From positions 2,597,691-2,661,690 of the forward strand of contig NW_021167082.1 of assembly GCF_003711515.1 (NCBI RefSeq): DNA of 64,000 bases, written 5' to 3'. Position 1 is the first letter of the stretch; each line of letters opens with the position of its first letter. The position numbers were made by a program, and so were the translations under genes. Source of the DNA: Sodiomyces alkalinus F11. Lineage: Eukaryota > Ascomycota > Sordariomycetes > Glomerellales > Plectosphaerellaceae. The notes below the pieces were generated by a model. That model worked only from the letters and a program-made list of their open reading frames with translations, did no database searches and was not told the DNA's origin. Below, piece by piece: positions 31,152 to 44,939 of the stretch.

Positions 31152-32858
31152 TTACTCCGCTATTCTGACTAATCTATAGGAGCCTTCCTAGGCTAAGTGG
31201 TCCTTCTCGGGTAGCTATAGAGGGGAGAACCCGGGTAAAACCCGGGGAAAACCTCTATACACTTCCTTAAGTGGAGAGGTGCCGTTATAGGGCCGATATA
31301 GCCCCGGTTCTTCCCCGTTACGTATCTAGATCTTACCTCTAGGCTAGTGGCTAACGGGAAGTAAAGCAGGCTAGTGGTTAGGTAAGTTAGCCTAAGCTAA
31401 TCTCTATCGGTAGAGCGGGTGGCTAAGGGGCGCTACCGTGCTTCCGCTATACGGCGGCTACGGCTCTCTAGCCTTAGTCTCCCTATATCCTTTAAGGATT
31501 ATGCCTTTTATTCCTTCTATTCGGTTAATAAAAAGAGTAAAGGGCTAAGCGCCTCCTACGTCCCTTAGGTAGGTTCCTGCTATATCCGGCGGTAGGTAGG
31601 GGGGATAAGGCTTTACCCTATTATAAGAATTAGACAGTTAATATCCCCTAAGGCCTTTATGTCTTAATCCCCCCTCTTCCTCCTATAATGCTAACGATTT
31701 CGTTATAGGTTTCCTCCTAATCTATTCCCGCTTACTGTTCTATAGGTTTATCGTTACGGCTTATACTAACTAGTAAACCCCTTTAGGATTCTTATTATTT
31801 TTCTATTATAGTTTTACTATAAGTATCTCGCGGGTAGCGTCGTGGTAGCGTGGTAGTATAGGGTTAACTAGGTAGTATAGTATCGATCTATATATATATA
31901 TATAAGTAATTAATAGTAGTAGCTTAATATAAGTTCTCTTCGTGGTGTAGTAATGCCTTTACGGTAGCGTGCTAATAGTCGTAGATATCTTCTCCTAATA
32001 ATAACGCTAATACTAATAACAATCGTAATCGTTATAAAAAGGGCTTAATTCGGGTTATACCGTATATAAACCCCGGTAATATCGAGGCGGTGCCGTAGTA
32101 GCTAACTTAGGGTAGTTATATATATTATAGTAAGCGCTTAGATATATACCCAGATAATATAGAGGCCTACTCTAATATTATAGGAACTAGTATAGCCTAT
32201 TTTTAATATACTAATAGCCGGCGTCTATATAAGGATATAAGTTATGCTAATACCGCCGTAGTGCCGTAGGTATACCATAGTAGTATATCCTAATTATCTT
32301 AATAGGTCCCCTCTACTACTAAACAATAGTAATAGCGTCTTATTAATCTCTATAATGCGTATATAGCGGTAAAGGCCGCTAGTAGCGACGGTATCGCTAC
32401 TATAAGCGGCCCCCTTCGGTGCTATAATAGTCCTTTTACTAATAAGCTTTTAGGCTAAGAAGCGCCTAAGGATAGCGTCCCGGTCTTTTAGTCGGGCCCT
32501 AACCCGGGCGTTACCTTCCTATCACGGCTATAGCAGCACTGCGTCGGCGGAGGTATAGGAGTTATCTTACTAGATAAGGCGTTTAGAAGGTAAGATAGAC
32601 CTAATTTTAGAATACTTTATATATAGGCTCCTTTCGGCCCTATTACGGCTCTTAGTGGTAGTAGTTAGCTAACTAGTCCCTATATGGCCTTAAGTACGTT
32701 AAGAGTGGTATTAGCGCTACTAAGGGCGATAAAGACGATAATAACTAATAGCGCCCCGTTAGTACTAAGCTAATACCGCGGGGGTCCCGGCTTATAGGAC
32801 CCTTATTAATAATCTACTAATTCGCTATACTATTCTATCCCCGCTCCGGTCTCGCTTC
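31152..32858 (-). other. LINE D 3' region, long and conserved with LINE B
   Basis: About 1.7 kb after the ORF2 stop aligns in order with 24800-26415 of LINE B. Conserved landmarks are ACTCTTAA...CTTAAGGCC (32710-32680), a Tyr-rich coding-like stretch (about 32250-32050), CTACCTAGTTAACC (about 31870), CTACCTACCGCCGGATATAG (about 31590) and the terminal ATAGCGGAGTAAG. In both copies one frame reads as a Tyr-rich peptide that RIP reversal would make Cys/Tyr-rich, so it may contain a small ORF. Otherwise it is a 3' UTR. Confidence 0.6.
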
Positions 32859-32859
32859 G

Positions 32860-35800
32860 GTATCGTCTCTATTTTCATAGGCCTCTATAACTTCGAGGGT
32901 AAGGCGAAAGTCCTTAAGCCTCTTCCGTTATAGGAACCACTTAGCTATTATCCCGGCTTTAGTATTATAGTCTAGTACGTCGTATAAATCCCCTTTAGTC
33001 ATGAGTAGTCTCCCTATAGCACCGAAGAGCTCTTTACGCTCTTCCTCGGTTATATCCTAGTATTAGAGTACTACGTGCTCCGCTATTTCTGCCCCCCCAT
33101 TACTATAAGGGCACCTCGTTATTAGAAATCCCGGTACCCTCGCTTTTACTAAGAAGGCTTATAGGCCTAGCTTTTTTGATCGAATTTAGGTAAGTACGGT
33201 ACTTTATAGCTTTAGGAGTCCTTTATACTTCCGGAGGAAGTATTATATCGGTGGGCGGTTTAGTGCCGCTATAGCGTAGGTATAGGGCCTCCGTACCTTT
33301 ACTCAGGTTTAACCCTATTTCCTTATAAGGGCTTTCCTCGGGGCCGTGTTTCCGGCCTAGGTTATTAGGGCGTTAAGTTAGGCTATCTATATAAGAGCCG
33401 TATAGGTCCAATAATGCCGATTCGGTGCCGCTAAGGCTCTCGCTACGGCGTATACTCCGGCTAATATCTTATCTTCGGTTCCCTTCTCTTATATCCGGCG
33501 GACCTTCCGGGTATTTAGGCTTAAGAGGTATAGGTTAAGGGAGGGGATAAAGGTCTCTTTTTCGAGGACCCTAACCGGCGTGGCTTTATAGACTCCGGCT
33601 ACTAATCGGAGGCACCGGTTCTATACCGTTATAAGTGCCGCTATAGGGCCGTACCGGGGGCTAGCCCTTATCTTATAAACGGTTAAGGCGTAATAAGTAA
33701 TCACTAATCGTATTACTATAAGGTATAGTCTTCTTATATGTACGAAGCTATACCTCTATACTACCATGCTAAGCCTTAAGAGGGCCTATATTTAGCTAGC
33801 TAGTCTGCTTTTTACTTTTTTAGTGTTTTATCGGAAGTTAAGCTTCGTATTAAGCTAAACGCCTAAAAGCCTTATCGCCTCCGCCGCCGGTACTAAAGTA
33901 GTATTAAGGGGAAACGGGGTACGTAAGGGTTAGCGTGACTTCGTAAAAGGGATATAAATATACTTAGCTAGTTCGAATTATAGTCCGCTCGCTATCTTTT
34001 AGTCTAGGTATATTCGCTACGCGGCGGTGAGGCGGTACTATATCTATACTTCCGTCCTACTAAAAGCGATAATATTCGTGTTATCGGTAAAACCTACTAC
34101 TATCGTTTTAAGGACCCTTTTTAGTTCTTCGTATAGGGTAGAGATATAGAGGATAAAGAGGATAAGAGAGATCGGGGAGCCTTACAGTACCCCCCCCCCC
34201 GGAGGTACTATAGGGGGGTCGTTTCGTTATCGAGTAATAACTAGGCTATATAGTCTTAAAGGAAGCTATGAATTAGGGTACTAAGCTACTAGGTGAAGCC
34301 TTTCCTTTTAAGTACCTTAAGGAGGCGAGGGTAGGGGATAGTATCGAATACTCCTTTAATATCTAGTTAGAGTATTAAAGCGGTGCTATTATAGGCCTAA
34401 CTCGCCTTTACGGCCTTTATAACTCTTTATACTATTATCTCTATACTTTGCCTTATTCAGATACTTATTTATCCTTTTAGGAGGAGCCGATACTACTCCG
34501 CTACGGTAGCGATCCGGTTAGTTAGTATCCCCTTAAAGACCTTACCTAGTATACTAAGGAGTAATATCGGTCGCTAGCCCTTTACTATCCCATAATCGGC
34601 CGGCGGCTAGCCTTCTTTTTTAAGGACTACTATAGTAGCGTAGCGGCACCTTTTCGGGTAATAGCTTACTTTAAGGTATCTTATAAAGATAGCACTAAGT
34701 CTTTAGTATAGGGGGGGTCTATACGCTTTTAGGAGCCCTGCTAAGACTTTATCGGGTCCTAGTACCGCCTAGGGTTTAGTCTTCTTAAGGCGCCCTTATA
34801 CGTCCGCTATAATAATATCGCGGCGGATATCCTACTCCGGGGAGAATTCCGCGCTTAGGGGCCTAAAGGCGGTAAAAAGGGGGGGTAGGAAGAACTTCCG
34901 GTTAAGGACTTCGGCTTTCTCTGCGTGTATAGTTACCGGGTTATCGCTATCGTCTTAGTATAGTAGTAGTACTAATAAGGGGTCTAGCGGAGCTCCCCCT
35001 TTAGTTTATGCTTTTTTATATAGCCGCTAAAGGAGGCTATCGTCCTTCCTAGTTAAGTAGAGTAAGTATTATTAGTATAGCCGCTTTACTACCGCCACGC
35101 CCTTATCTCAGCACCTCTCCGTTTCCTAGAACTTATCCTATTAGTTCCGGGACTTCCTGGATATATATCTACGGTAAAGGCGCCTCGCTTCCTAGATAAA
35201 GGTGGTTAGCTCCGCGTTCTAGTAAGGGGTGGATAGACGTCTAGGGGTACCCCCGCGGCGGCACGGCGCGGCCTTATCGGCTAGGGTCGTAAGGTCCTAT
35301 ATTAGGTTATCTAGTACTAAGTCGATATCTCCTAGTATTATAAGGGGGCTAGTCTACTATAGCTATATAACGGCGAGCTAGGGAACCTATATAGGGTTAA
35401 AGTCTTTCAAGACCTAATAGGGCCTGGCTAGGTCCCGTGGTAGTATTATCGCGGTAATCGGCGTAGTATCCGTCTATATAAGGATTCGGGCTATCTATAA
35501 GTAGTAGTCTAACCCGATAACGGTCTTATCCGGGCTATTAAAGTTATCGCGGAGCCCTTATATTATCTATATAAGGTTAATAGTGCTAGTATACTGGCCG
35601 GGCGATACTATATAGTTACTCCGGGGGGGGTTGTAAGGTCTAGGTTCTACAGGGTCGTAAGGGTAAATAGGGTATCGGCTCGGGGGTAATACCGCGGTAG
35701 CTATAACTATGAGGGGTAGTATAGGTTAAAGTCCCCTATAAGGCTATATCGGCCCCGTAGCAGTACCGTGTTAAATATATCTTATAGGGGCATATTCTAA

Positions 35801-36270
35801 GGGATTCTAGCTAACTAGTAATTCTCTAAGTAGATCGACTAGATTATACGGGTATTATCTCCGGTTCTGAATATAACCGCGTAGGTAGTATAGTAGGCCC
35901 GCCACGTCTATATATATAACGGGTATCTCTTATAAATATATAAGAGGGTATAGCCTCCTCCTTAGATTAGCCGGTATACCTCTTAGGAGGGGTAAGCGGG
36001 GCTTTTCGTGAAACGGTTAAGGCCGGGTTCCTATATCGCTATCACGTTATACTCGGCGCGGTACTAGAGTGGTAGCTCCTGCTACGCCTACCTCCTCCCT
36101 ATATTTCACGAAAGGATATAGATTTCTATTAATTAGAGGGGGGTGGGGGGGGTTAAGATAATATACCCGGTATAACCGGGGTCTAGCTTTAGGGTTCCTA
36201 CTACGGTGCCTTACCGGCCCCGCGGGGGATTATATAGGCGCTTATCGGGCCTAGTATCGGGGAGCCCTCC
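32860..36270 (-). pseudogene. LINE D ORF2: endonuclease + reverse transcriptase + zinc C-terminus
   Basis: EEP endonuclease covers about 36080-35300 (YNVIAIQEPGLNRF, then LIGDFNLYYPS near 35740-35700). RT covers about 34870-34050 (QRPILLLSILGKVFKGILTNRI; GSPISLILFILYISTLY; GFTDNTNIIAFSRT, where YADD-type residues read TDN). The thumb contains IRLLGV.LNTKLNFR. A C-terminal zinc relict (TRYPYSNGGAEIAEHVVL) lies near 33150-33090. The 36270 end is the element B insertion point. Stops are TAA/TAG only. Confidence 0.88.
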
Positions 36271-36628
36271 TATTATAACCGCGCAGATACGCTTTAGAGT
36301 GGTTTGGTAGGCAGTTATATAACCCCTTTTTAAGGCTACGGGATCCACCTCCTATATATATATTAAGGATAGGCGCCGGGTATCCCTATCGAGGGACTAT
36401 GATTTAATTATTATCCTCTTTTACAAATGCGTATTCCACGTTCGAGGTATCTTTCTAGTTTAACTTACGTTACCCTGATTAGAGTAATAACTACCGATCT
36501 ACTTGTTCGCTAAAGGATATAGCGGTCTTAGTTATATTTTAGTTATATATCGTGGTTTTACTAGACTAACCTCTTTATCTAATCTTTATCTTAACGATCT
36601 AATACTACTACTTCTTTATCTAGGTATA
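36271..36628 (+). repeat. Element B 5' LTR
   Basis: It aligns without gaps to 51321-51678, with roughly 30 differences, mostly RIP-type transitions. Internal landmarks are CGGGATCCACCTCC, TATATATATATTAAGGATAGGCGCCGG and CGTGGTTTTACT. Just inside it, TAGTGCTCGGAGGCGGG (from TGGTGC...) is a plausible primer-binding site. Confidence 0.8.
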
Positions 36629-37394
36629 ATATAGTGCTCGGAGGCGGGTTTATTCGGCGTCCCTAAGGTATTCTAACCCTGATTAGAGTAACGGAGGCGC
36701 TTAAGGGAGGTTCCGGCCCTCCTAAACGGACTATTAGTTAATAACCCCTAAAGGATATAAAGATAACGACCGAGGAAGGATGTAACGCTTTAAGACCGAG
36801 GGGAGATTTACCCTAATAGATTTAGAAAAAGAAGTAACTGTATAGGTAAGATAGGAAGTACCTTTAGGACTTGTAATTATAAGACCCGCCGCCACGGAAG
36901 TAGTAACTATAGGAGCGGAAGAAACCGATTAAATCGCGATAGAGTTAGATTCCAGATATAGAATAGACTCGATAGGGGGCTTATAACCCCTACCACTAAC
37001 TAAGATAGACTCTCGCACGATAGCGAAAAAAAGATAAGACCGCTAAGAGTAGCCTACCCGGATTAGGGTAACTAACCCTTAGTAGACTTAATAAAAAGCT
37101 AGTACCGAGTATAGGAGCGAAATAACGATACCTTATAAGAGGACCCGATAATCTAGTAAAGACCTTTACGGACCCCGTAAACAGGTTATAATACATCTTC
37201 GTAAGACTTAGCGCGTAATATTACTAATATTAATATCCGTGAGTATAGCCCCTTTACTAATAGGTAATTTCCTAATCGTGGGGGGCCTTTTCCTTTAAGG
37301 TAAGTTAGAAAAGCTAGACCCTGAAGATAAATATCACGGAGCGAAATCTAGGACCGCTACTACCCTCTCGTTAAAGACTTTATCACTCTTACTA
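36629..37394 (+). other. Element B leader region
   Basis: About 770 bases lie between the 5' LTR and the first gag-like codons. It holds a purine-rich tract (about 36780-36860) and two CC-AA/GG-TT-rich GATTAGGGTAACTAACCC-like segments. The minus-strand ORF 36996-37196 has no recognisable content and is probably a shadow. Confidence 0.4.
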
Positions 37395-40300
37395 AGATAA
37401 CATAATATATATACTAACCTAGCTAGTATCCAAAACACCTATTGGATCTTCTCGCTGAATGATTAGTTCGAAGAACCTTTCCCTAAACGCTCTAACCCTA
37501 TTATTATTATTCACCTACCCCCTTATACTTATACCTAAAATACTATAAACACTTAGACTTAGTATCGTAAGCCTAACCCCGTTATCGTTATTAGCGACTC
37601 CGATAATAAGGCTCCCTCGCCGGCTATTCCCCTTATTCTCACGCCCCCTACTTCTACTACCCCTAATTAGGGGAACCACGATATTAGGGCTACGGCCATA
37701 CCTCCGCCCGCTCCTAGGCCGACTACTACGTCTACCGCGGCTTTAACCATTATTTCGATAACTACCCCTAACACTACCCCTGCCTAGCCTACCTTTACTA
37801 CCTAGCCTACCCCTAAACGTTAATAGTCCCCTACTACCGCTAAAGACCTAATTAAACTACTATAAGCCCTAATAAGCCGTGACTAAGAAACTACTATCGC
37901 CGAGGTCGTTAAAGCCCTACCCCCTACCACTACTACGTTAAGAGCACCCCTAAATCCCCTCGCTACTAAAGCTCCCCGCTTTAGTAGTAAGTCCCTCTTT
38001 ATATTCCTTTAGTAGTATAATAACTATACTAAGCTTAACCGCCTTAATAAAGCCGATAAGATTACCTATATTAACCTATATATAGATATAACTATTTGTC
38101 CCGCCGTCGAACGCCTAGTTAGAGAGGTCTAAGCTATTAAAGGTAGTTAGTCTAATCTAGTCGAGAAGCTTATTAAAGAGTACTCTTATCTAGATCCTAA
38201 CTACTAACTTAACTTCTCTTATAAGGTTTATTAGCTTCGGGTAAAATATAAGACGTATAAGATTAATAGCGTTCGTTAGGTTAGGGACTTACTATAGTAA
38301 ATTACTATCTAAAAGGCTAAAGGAGAGCGGGTTTAAGGCACTTTTATCGAGGACTCCGAGCTCTACGGTATTATCCTTATTATTTTGTATAGGGATATCT
38401 ATATATTTATCGCTAATAAGCTTAAGGTCCGAGGCACCGACTTAATAAAGATAGTTATAAGCTATAAGCCACTTTTAGACCTACTACGCGAGTAGTCTAT
38501 GGATATCTAGGAAGCAGAGGGTAAGCCTATAAATAGGGACGCTATACTAGGTATAGCTAAGTCTAATCAGCTTAATAGTACCGCTTTCTAGCCCACGATC
38601 TTAAGGCGGCCTACTATAATCCAGGAATCTATAGCCTCTTAATCGGATATAGATAAGCTCGCCGACCTCCTTAAGAAGTATACCATTTCCCTTATCTATA
38701 ATAGAGCTAAAAGCGTTAGGGGCATTATTACCTAAGTACTCGCCCTCTCTAAGAAAATAGGCACGGAAAAGGTCTAAGCCCTCCTCGCTATAAAGTCTAA
38801 TCTAAAGAACGCTTTTTACACCGTCCTTAAGCACGCCCCTTAGCCTATAATAACTGCTTTAATACACTTCGCTACCCCTAATTAGGCTAATAGTGCCGCT
38901 TACTAGCCTAATAACGCTTAGTATACTAAGGAGATCGACTACGGAGGACCCCGCCCTAGATATAATAACCGATATAACGATAACCGCCCGATCTAGTAAT
39001 ACGATAACCGCCTAGGATAGTAGAGAGGTGCCTAGAATAACGGCTAGCCCCTACTAGCTCGCTACTACTACTACGGCTAAAAAGGGTATCGTAGAGATAA
39101 CTACCCTATCCTAGTCCACGATAGCGCCTATAACCTAGTTAAGTGGCAGTTCCCCGAATATATAGTAATAGATTAGCCCGGTACCTAGGCAGCTTACCTA
39201 AAGAATAAGCTACGGGTTAATAAGTACTAGCTATACCGATACCTTATACTATATTAGCTAACCACTAAGCTTTATAGCCGATTTAAGGAGCTCGCAGACC
39301 TCTATATTAAGGCCTTCTAGCCCGTTACCCTCCCCTATAAAACTAAAAAGACTAACAGGCTTATAATTAAGGACGTAGTTAAGTAAGTATAGAAGTAGTA
39401 GGCCGGTTAGAGTAGTTAGGCTAACTACGCCACTTAAGCCTTAAGAGTCACTAAGGTCACGAGATCTATTAATTTTATTACTACTAGAGTATATACTATG
39501 TCTATATCTTAATATACTTTAACCGACCCTTAGGACCCTCTTTATACTACTAGAAGCGGGAGAAGTAATAAACCCACGCTAAAAATAGCTAGTTCCCCTA
39601 ATTAGGCTATTTAATAAACCCTATTAACTCCGGAAAGCTCCTAAAGGGTTATAGAAATAGTTAACGACGCCGATATAGAAGACGGACTAGTCCCTCAATC
39701 GATAGCCCCTATATCTAGACCCGCTACTACCACGACTATTTCCCGGCCTACCCCGCGGGCCTCGGCTTAGAAAGATACCCTTAAGTTAGTTAACTAGGAG
39801 GCCGTTATATAAAAGGTCCGCGAGAAAAGCCTAAAATACCTTTTAGAAATAGAGGTTAAGATTCCTATAGTTTACCTCCTCTCTACTAATAAAGCTATCC
39901 TCGCGGACTACGAGGAGATACTATGGTCAATCGGTAGCTAAGTAAAGCCTTATAAAGCTATCTACTTAACCCCTAAAAAAGCCTTTTTTATAGACTTTTT
40001 ACCCCTTAGACCCGAACGCCCTATATAGCTTATAAATACCACGACTATGGCGCCTACGCCTAACGGTACCCTATCTATTACGCCCTCCCCGATAGTTAAT
40101 AAACTAAAGCCTCCTACTATTTATACTAAGTATATAATATTACGGGTTAGCCTAACTAAGCGAATAGCTAAGGCCTACCCTATAGAGGATCGTTTCTACG
40201 TAGTTATTAATATAGAAGCCGTCTTTAATCCTATCCGGCTAGACCTTATAGAGAAGCTAGGATTATAGGGCCGTGTAGGGAAAAGTAATATCGCGATTAA

Positions 40301-43300
40301 GGGAATTAACGACGTGGATAGGGTAAACTATATCGGCTATCTAGAAAAGCACCTCTAGGTCGGGGACTAGTATAGGAAGGTCTATTTTATAGTAATCGAG
40401 GGGATAGGACCCGGAATACTCCTTAGCCTGCTATTCTTACTCGATAATCACGCCTTTTTTACCTATAAAGATAGATAAATGGACATAGATTTTACCTATA
40501 GGGATACCCGTATTATTATCCCTATCGTTAGTAGGGAATAGGTCGACGACCGCCCTTATAGATAAAGCTAGCCTAAGTTTAAAGAGGAGGAGAAACGCTA
40601 AGAAAAGGAGGATTTAATCGATTAGAGTATCGGGTAATAGGGGGAGGATAGCGTCCTTTATAGTTAGTCCGGGGCCGCTACCTTAATATCGAGTAACGAT
40701 AGGACTAATAGTTCGCCCGATTAAGGGGTAAAAAAGGAGGAGAAGAAGAAGGGCGATAACGATATTTTCTTTTATTTAGATAATAAGGATACTACTACTT
40801 TAGTCGCCTTCCTATTTACGGAGGAGATAAAGCCCTTAACGCAGAGAATTTATATAGCCTTAAGGGCGATGCTACGAAATTAGGGCTAAGGATATAAGAG
40901 GTGTATCGCGGAGACTCCCTATATACTAACTACGGCTATATAATAATAACTAATTCACACTAACTATTTATCCTTTTCGACTTTTCTATACTACTATTAG
41001 CCTAATTACCCCAATAGCCTCTTAGTCTTATATTTTCGGAAGGACCGGATAATATAGGATAATTCCTAGATAAAAGCGCTTAAGGCTCTAAAGAAAAAGG
41101 AGGATAGTATTATTAGTATAGCCGCGGTTACGGTAAAAAGGCTATAGCAGTTAAAGAGGAGGAAATCCTAGAATCGTATTAAAGAAGTATACTATCCCCC
41201 TAATTCCGGGAGCGTCTTTACTATATAGAAGCCTAAAGCTCTTAAGGTTTACCCTTTTAACGATATTCCGTCTAATAAAAGTGTCCCTAATAAAGACCCC
41301 TACTAGAAGAACAATATCCTCGTAGACATTAAAGAGAAAGACTAGGAGCTAGAAGATAAACGGTTTATTAGCCTAATTATACTAAAGCTTTCTAAAATTA
41401 TACCTTATTCGCGCCTTATACCCGAAAGACTTAATAATATCCTAAAGACCGTTAAACACTTAACCCCTAAGAAATAGGAGCTCCTAATAAAAGTCCTCCT
41501 AAACCGCGAGGCAGCTATGACGTGGGATTAGACTAAGTACGGCCGCCTTAACGAATAGATAGCCCCTTTATAGAAGATTCGGGCGGTCCCTTATAAGGCG
41601 TAGTAGGCGAAGGGGATCCCTATCCCTAAGGCTCTAGAGTCTATAGTCGTGCAGATAATAAAGGACCGCCTTAAGAGAGGTGTAATCGAGGAGAGCTAGA
41701 TAGCCTACCGTAACCCCTGGTTCTTAGTTAAGAAGAAGGACGGTAATACACGGCTTATTAACTCGGTTACTAAGATAAACGTAGTAACTCTTTAAGATAC
41801 CTTTATACCGTCTAAGGCCGACGAGTTCTCCGAGGATTTCGCTATATATAAGCTTATATCCCTCTTAGACCTTTTCTCCGGCTACGATTAGGTCACCCTT
41901 AAAAAGGAGTCTTAAGATCTAACTACCTTTACGACTATTATTAGACTCTTTAGGATATATACCCTTCCTTAGGCGGCTATTAATTTAGTGGCCTAGTTTA
42001 TACGTATTATAACCCGTATCCTTTACGACCTTATTCTCTAGTGCTATAGATACTTTATTAACGATATTATAGTAAAAGGACCGATAGCCACCTATAAGGA
42101 TACCCTAATTAGGCCTAGAATTCGCCGTTTTATAGCCGAGTATATCGCTAATATCGATAAAATGCTTCTTAACGTGGAGCTAGTTAAAGGCATTATCTTA
42201 GGTATTAAAAGCTAGTAGTATTAGAAAGTAGCTACTATTATAGGCTATATCTACGGTACTAATAGTTATTCCCCTATGCAGGCTAAGATTATAAAGGTCC
42301 GAGAGTAGGAAAGGTATAATACGGTCTCTAACGTTTATTTATTCCTCGGTCTTATTACCTTTTACCGAGTCTAGATTTATAAGTTCGCTATTATCGCTAG
42401 AGCCCTAACCGACCTGCTAAGGAAGAATACTACCTTTAAGTGGGAGGAGCCTTAATAACACGCTATAAACGCCCTTAATAAGGCCCTTAACACTACCCCT
42501 ATCCTAATTACTATCCAGTACGGCGAAGACGTGGGAGTTATCTACGTTATCGTCGACGCTAGCATGGATAGATAGGGGGGAATCCTCGGTTAGTACGTTA
42601 AGGATAAAAGAGCTATAGTATAGTATAAACGCAGTCGTTAGTCCCCTGCGGAGAGGGTCTATAATACTAATAAGCTAAAGCTAAGAGGAGTCCTAAAAAC
42701 CCTTTAGCGCCTACGTAACTACTTTTATAGGGTTTACTGTATCCTTAAGACCGATACCTAAGCCCTCCTATCCTAGTTAAAAGGATCTACTACTAACCTC
42801 CCTAGTGCCCTAATCACCCGATAGCTCGCCTAGATCCGGCTCTTCGACTTCGACGTTAAGTATATTAAAGGATCTAAGAATATTATAGCCGATAGACTCT
42901 CCCGGATACCCGGACTACGCTTTAATTAGACTAACGACGATACCGAAAAAGACCTAGACGACTTCGTGGATAATAGAATCTTCCTTATGGAAGCCGAGGT
43001 ATAGTTCGATAACCCTGCCCTAGCTAACGATATCCTCGATAAGGACCTTACCTAAAGTCAGTTTTCCCGGTAAGTAGCTACCTTTTTAATAACCTTTTAT
43101 ATACTTAGAGGAATAGATTCTAAGAAAGCCCGTAGAGTTGAAGATAGGGCTACCCGTGTATTCCTTAAGGATAGACTACTATAGACCCGAGTAACTAAGG
43201 CCGATTCGACCCCTAAACGCTATATTAACGATAAGGACACCTAGGTTAACTTAATTAGGAGAGCCTATAATAAATCCGGATACCGAGGAAGGTAAGGGAC

Positions 43301-43845
43301 TTACTATCGCCTCGCCGCTAGCTACTTCTAGGATAGTATCTATAAAAGCGTCTAGTGGTTTATCGAGTCCTATTCTAGATACTAGGCCCGTTATAGCCGT
43401 TCCTAGGAAGATCCCCTAATCTTAATAAGCCTACCCGAAACCGCCCTCTCTTTTACCTAGGTTAGCTTAGACATATCATATCTGTAAGAGTAGTATCTTA
43501 TAGAAGCTCGCTATATATTTATAGGTTAGGTTAAGACTCGATTACTAAAGAAGAATACGTCTAAGGCTATTAATAACCTCGTTTCTATAGAAACATATAA
43601 TCTATAGGTATAGGCTTTATATAATCCTCCTTATAGATAGAGGTCCCGAGAATAACGGTTATATAATCGAGCTAAACCGTCGCTATAGGATTACTCGAAA
43701 GCTCGCCTCGGCCTACTACCCCCGCGCTAATAGCCTTAATAAAGTCGGATATAAGGCTATTACCCACGCTCTATCTATCTAGTCGAAGCTTTACCCTAAA
43801 GCCCTTCACGAGATCCTCCTAATAATCCTTTTCGCTAACCGTATA

Positions 43846-43856
43846 ACGGTAAGAGC
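43846..43856. repeat. Target-site duplication of LINE F, left copy
   Basis: ACGGTAAGAGC, identical to 44929-44939. The element B integrase frame continues across the two copies. Confidence 0.85.
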
Positions 43857-44928
43857 CTTTTTTTTTTTTTTTAATTCATTCCGCGCATGCAGCCCTAAAG
43901 CTATGGCGCGGCGCCTTTTGCCCTATAGGCTCGAGGCTAGAATAAACTATAGTAAGGAGTGGAGTAGTAATAAACAAAGGAAATCCTCAGTAACAGTCTG
44001 CCTAATATACCGAAAAACAGGTAAAAAACCAAAACAGAAAACTAGACCGCAGGATCCGAGGTTTACGCCCTATAACACTCCGCCGAGGCTATTTTAGTAG
44101 CTAAAAGATAGGCCTCTAAGGCCTGTATACCTCTTTTAGTACCGAATAATAGCGGCAGGGATAGCGGTAGGCCTGCTAGGGCTTCCCGCAGGGCTTTTCG
44201 TTCGTTTTTATAAAAGGGCAAGAAAGGATAAGGTGGGCTGTATTCTGTATAGGGGAGCCAGGGCAGGAATAGCAGTCTGTAGCGCTATTTTGGGCCCTCT
44301 TTTAGTGGGATTTTAGATATCCTAAGCCGGTGTTTAACTAAGTAAAAGCCGACTTTACCCACCTAGGGCCCTGTATCGGCAGTGATAGTGGTTTTCGGGG
44401 AAAGCGGAGGTTATCTCGGATTAGGCGCCTATAAAGGCGGCCTAAACGCACCGATTTACCTCTTTTCTCTGCCTCTTCCTCTTCATTCCATAAAGCCTTC
44501 CAGTCTCGAACTAGGGCCTCGTTAACCCGATGCTTTAAGTGACTAAGGGTAACTAAGCTAACAGATTTAGCAGCTTTTTTAGGGTCTAACGCCTGTTTAG
44601 CTGCCTTATCCGCTAGTTCGTTCCCTTCTATCCCTATATACGAAGGGCACCACCACACAGAGACAGAAGTGCCCTGTTATTTTAGCTATAGGATAAGGGT
44701 CTTAGCCTCTATAGCCCACTAAGAGGAGCGCTGAAGCTTCTGAATAGCCGCCTGTGAATCCCTAAAAATATAGCACTCTAGGGGCCTAGGCGACTGCTCT
44801 AGGGCAATCTGAAGGGCCTGAAGAATAGCGTATAATTCGGCGTCGGCGACCTCGGCAGAGTTCCCTAGATTATAGCCTATAGCTCTACAGGGTCTGCCGG
44901 TATTAGCTAACTGTATCATAGCAGCTGC
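43857..44928 (-). mobile_element. LINE F: young 5'-truncated Tad-like LINE
   Basis: A T15 run at 43858-43872 is the poly(A) tail of a minus-strand insertion. The body runs to 44928 between 11-bp duplications. CA and TG are frequent and two stretches of the RNase H region remain open, so it has had far less RIP than its host. It inserted into the integrase part of element B. Confidence 0.9.
44000..44919 (-). pseudogene. LINE F ORF2 remnant: RNase H and C-terminal zinc region
   Basis: Open pieces at 44919-44719 (GNSAEVADAELYAILQAL; acidic RNase H residues) and 44658-44338 (WCPSYIGIEGNELADKAAK, the final RNase H motif with its Asp) form one RNase H domain broken by a few stops between them. Downstream is a Cys-x2-Cys...His relict (CYSCPGSPIQNTAHLILSCP, about 44265-44205) typical of Tad-clade ORF2 C-termini. 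RNase H removes the RNA strand during reverse transcription. The RT and endonuclease are lost by 5' truncation. Confidence 0.85.
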
Positions 44929-44939
44929 ACGGTAAGAGC
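44929..44939. repeat. Target-site duplication of LINE F, right copy
   Basis: ACGGTAAGAGC at the 5'-truncated end of LINE F, identical to 43846-43856. Confidence 0.85.
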
